Source: an uncultured Eubacteriales bacterium (GTDB lineage: Bacteria; Bacillota; Clostridia; Oscillospirales; Acutalibacteraceae). From it: 8,257 bases of DNA. The stretch is from assembly GCA_934465125.1 (NCBI GenBank), contig CAKSKO010000043.1, positions 1 through 8,257 on the forward strand, in the 5' to 3' direction. Below, piece by piece: positions 6,772 through 8,257 of the stretch. A model generated the notes under the pieces. The model worked only from the letters and a program-made list of their open reading frames with translations, did not search any database and was not told where the DNA came from. Position 1 is the first letter of the stretch, and every line of letters begins with the position of its first letter. A program made the position numbers and the translations under genes.

Positions 6772-7184
6772 TTACATTTTATTCTTTACCTTTTTTCGGG
6801 AAACTATAATGCCGAAGAGTGAAATTGTCATTAAGGTAAAAATGAGCAGCAACGCAGTAGAATCGCCGGTAGAAATTGTATCCGGGTCGGGAGAATTATT
6901 TGTTTCGGTGGTTGGATTCATCTGTTCCGCAGAGCCAAGAGTTGAAGATGAGGCATCTGAAGAGACAGGATCCGGAGCAATCTCCACTACTGCAGCGCCA
7001 ACTGGAGAGAAAGGTCCTGCTGTCTTGGATTGCGGTAAAGGGTAACTCTTGGAGTATAGGGAAAAGAAGAGTCAGAGGGGAATTTTGTATCTTCTACTGA
7101 AAGCCCAGATACGCCAAGGAAGGATGTAAGAACTGCAAAGGTAAGGAAAAGCGATGCAAATTTTGTCCAAATCCTTTTTTCCGT
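6772..7184 (-). pseudogene. Broken gene for a small exported, C-terminally anchored surface protein
   Basis: Two coding halves lie in different frames of the minus strand. The upstream half, read from about 7184, gives EKRIWTKFASLFLTFAVLT, then SFLGVSGLSVED: a basic start, a hydrophobic core and small residues, i.e. a signal peptide. That frame runs on to a stop near 6989-6991. The downstream half, read through 6987 to 6772 in the next frame, is rich in Ser, Thr, Pro, Asp and Glu (EIAPDPVSSDASSSTLGSAE) and ends in TISTGDSTALLLIF, a hydrophobic span, then SRKKVKNKM. That is the layout of a sortase-type sorting signal with a degraded motif (STGD instead of LPxTG). The codon where the start should be is ACG (7182-7184), 7 nt after GAGAGG, suggesting a lost ATG. 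Joined halves would make about 137 residues. A sequencing indel or an unusual start could also explain this; the frames cannot be joined at an obvious slippery site. Confidence 0.6.
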
Positions 7185-7343
7185 TTTGAAACCTCTCTTT
7201 TGTTAAAAGTGATTACTATAAAATCTAAATCAATATGTATTATGCAATTTCTGAAATAATAGGGAAATAGAAAGGCTTACAAATATTTGATTTGAATTTT
7301 GGCTACTTCAATAAATCATTCTATACGAAAATTTTCTTTGCAA

Positions 7344-7381
7344 AAAGAACGGAACCCTTATCAAAAGAGGTTCCGTTCTTT
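7344..7381 (-). terminator. Intrinsic terminator after the C1A peptidase
   Basis: A 13-bp perfect stem, AAAGAACGGAACC (7344-7356) with GGTTCCGTTCTTT (7369-7381), has a 12-nt loop. Read on the minus strand it ends in TTTTT (complement of 7342-7346). It lies 36 nt beyond the peptidase stop codon, so the peptidase is not normally co-transcribed with the broken gene downstream. Confidence 0.85.
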
Positions 7382-7417
7382 CATAAAGTTCAGATGATAC
7401 GATAATCAAAAAGATGA

Positions 7418-8257
7418 TTAACGGTGTGTGATTGCTTTAATTGTGAAGTTTAAAGAGCGTCCGTCATTAAAATCCTTAGCGTCGACAGCGCCGGTATCAA
7501 AGAGATAGTAGCTTTGATCATAAGTGCCTAAGGCGATGAAATTAACTTCTACCTTATATTTGCTGATGCGGTATATAATATCTTCTTCACTTCCAATACT
7601 CGCGGGTCGACCGTTGACGCTATTGTCGAGCTTCATAACGATGGCGCCTTTTCCAGCAGGAACTGTTACAGGAGAATCAACAGGGACAGTAGTATACCCA
7701 GAGTGGCTGACTTGTCCGGAAGCAAGAGGGATCATCTTATCTATGTCAGTTGACGGTTTTCCATTCACAACCGGAGAGTAATAGATTTTATAGGATTGTC
7801 CAACTTCATCGCACATAAACATAACGGAATCAAGGGTGCGCTGATCTTGTTCAAAGTCAAAGACGTTTGCAACAGTCATATTGTAAACCGGAAGATTGCC
7901 TGAAACAAGACTCGTTGTTGAAACAGCACCATAAGGGTTCAGCTGATAGAGTTTTTGATTTGGATCTGGTTTTTTTGCGTCCCCGATTGAATAATTGACA
8001 TTTGCGCCGTCGTATTTCAGCAAGCAGACGTCCTCATAAGAGATCCACATATATCCATCGTCTCCGAACCGCTCGCCCCAGCTATTTTTAATCAGCCATG
8101 CGCCATTGGATTTTGGCATGCTTTTGTAAGTAAAATGGTGTCTTGAATAATTATCGTCCCAACCAACGATAGAAATTGCATGGAAGCAGTCGTTGTCAAT
8201 ATCTTTTATATTTTTTAAGAAAAAGGATTTCTCATTAGTAGATAAGCACTTATCGAC
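7418..8257 (-). CDS. C1A (papain-family) cysteine peptidase with C-terminal lectin-like domain, 5' end outside window
   Basis: The frame is open to the right edge, giving 279 visible residues of a longer protein; the ATG at 8119 is internal. The catalytic His lies in D-C-F-H26-A-I-S-I-V-G-W-D-D and the catalytic Asn in W-L-I-K-N58-S-W-G, followed by the papain-fold GYMWISYED. The catalytic Cys, propeptide and signal peptide would be upstream and are not visible. From about residue 95 a beta-rich region begins with KLYQLNPYG, contains VANVFDFEQDQRTLDSVMFMC and YKIYYSPVV, and ends at the stop. This matches the lectin-like domain that follows C1A domains in many Clostridia proteins. Such enzymes are secreted and degrade proteins at or near the cell surface; that is family knowledge, since no secretion signal is visible here. 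No anchor follows the lectin-like part; the only anchor-like sequence nearby is the broken gene downstream. Confidence 0.9.
   Translation of the reverse strand, partial: VDKCLSTNEKSFFLKNIKDIDNDCFHAISIVGWDDNYSRHHFTYKSMPKSNGAWLIKNSWGERFGDDGYMWISYEDVCLLKYDGANVNYSIGDAKKPDPNQKLYQLNPYGAVSTTSLVSGNLPVYNMTVANVFDFEQDQRTLDSVMFMCDEVGQSYKIYYSPVVNGKPSTDIDKMIPLASGQVSHSGYTTVPVDSPVTVPAGKGAIVMKLDNSVNGRPASIGSEEDIIYRISKYKVEVNFIALGTYDQSYYLFDTGAVDAKDFNDGRSLNFTIKAITHR

Noticed and set aside
7185..7343. CRISPR, tRNA or other feature in the AT-rich minus-strand leader of the broken gene
   Set aside because: There are no repeats or cloverleaf; a 10-bp palindrome CAAATATTTG at 7280-7289 is likely chance in AT-rich DNA, and no convincing promoter pair was found.

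Overview
The window looks like the chromosome of a low-to-moderate GC, strictly anaerobic Firmicute of class Clostridia. Three things point there. The gene order darA-holB-ricT-trmN6-rsmI is a trimmed version of the Bacillus yaaQ-holB-yaaT-yabB-yabC cluster. There is a 56-residue clostridial 2[4Fe-4S] ferredoxin and a rubrerythrin, both typical of anaerobes. A papain-type surface protease with a C-terminal lectin-like region is also common in gut and sludge Clostridia. A family-level guess (Oscillospiraceae/Ruminococcaceae-like) is inference only.

Layout. Positions 2-208 hold the end of a CBS-domain protein, closed by a strong terminator (241-293). The main plus-strand unit then runs from an Orn/Lys/Arg-type PLP decarboxylase (377-1747) through darA (c-di-AMP receptor), holB (DNA polymerase III delta') and ricT (Fe-S partner of RNase Y). 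darA and holB overlap by 1 nt and holB is 21 nt from ricT. A ferredoxin follows ricT, with its own promoter and a clean palindrome over that promoter, and ends at a terminator (4179-4206). Between this terminator and trmN6 lies a 134-nt, GC-rich, highly self-complementary element (4256-4389) that no gene explains. trmN6 and rsmI overlap by 4 nt (tRNA and 16S rRNA methylation). Rubrerythrin closes the plus-strand block at a bidirectional terminator (6712-6753).

The right end is on the minus strand. A C1A peptidase runs off the window edge; its catalytic His and Asn are visible and its Cys lies outside. It has its own terminator. Downstream is a decayed gene for a small exported, membrane- or wall-anchored protein. 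Its signal peptide and C-terminal anchor are in different frames, and the expected start codon reads ACG.

The left and middle parts are core housekeeping (c-di-AMP sensing, replication, mRNA turnover, RNA methylation, redox/oxygen defence). The right part is accessory surface biology. The items most worth a second look are the multi-stem element at 4256-4389, the palindromic ferredoxin operator, and the broken surface-protein gene. I see no CRISPR array, tRNA, rRNA or intact mobile element.
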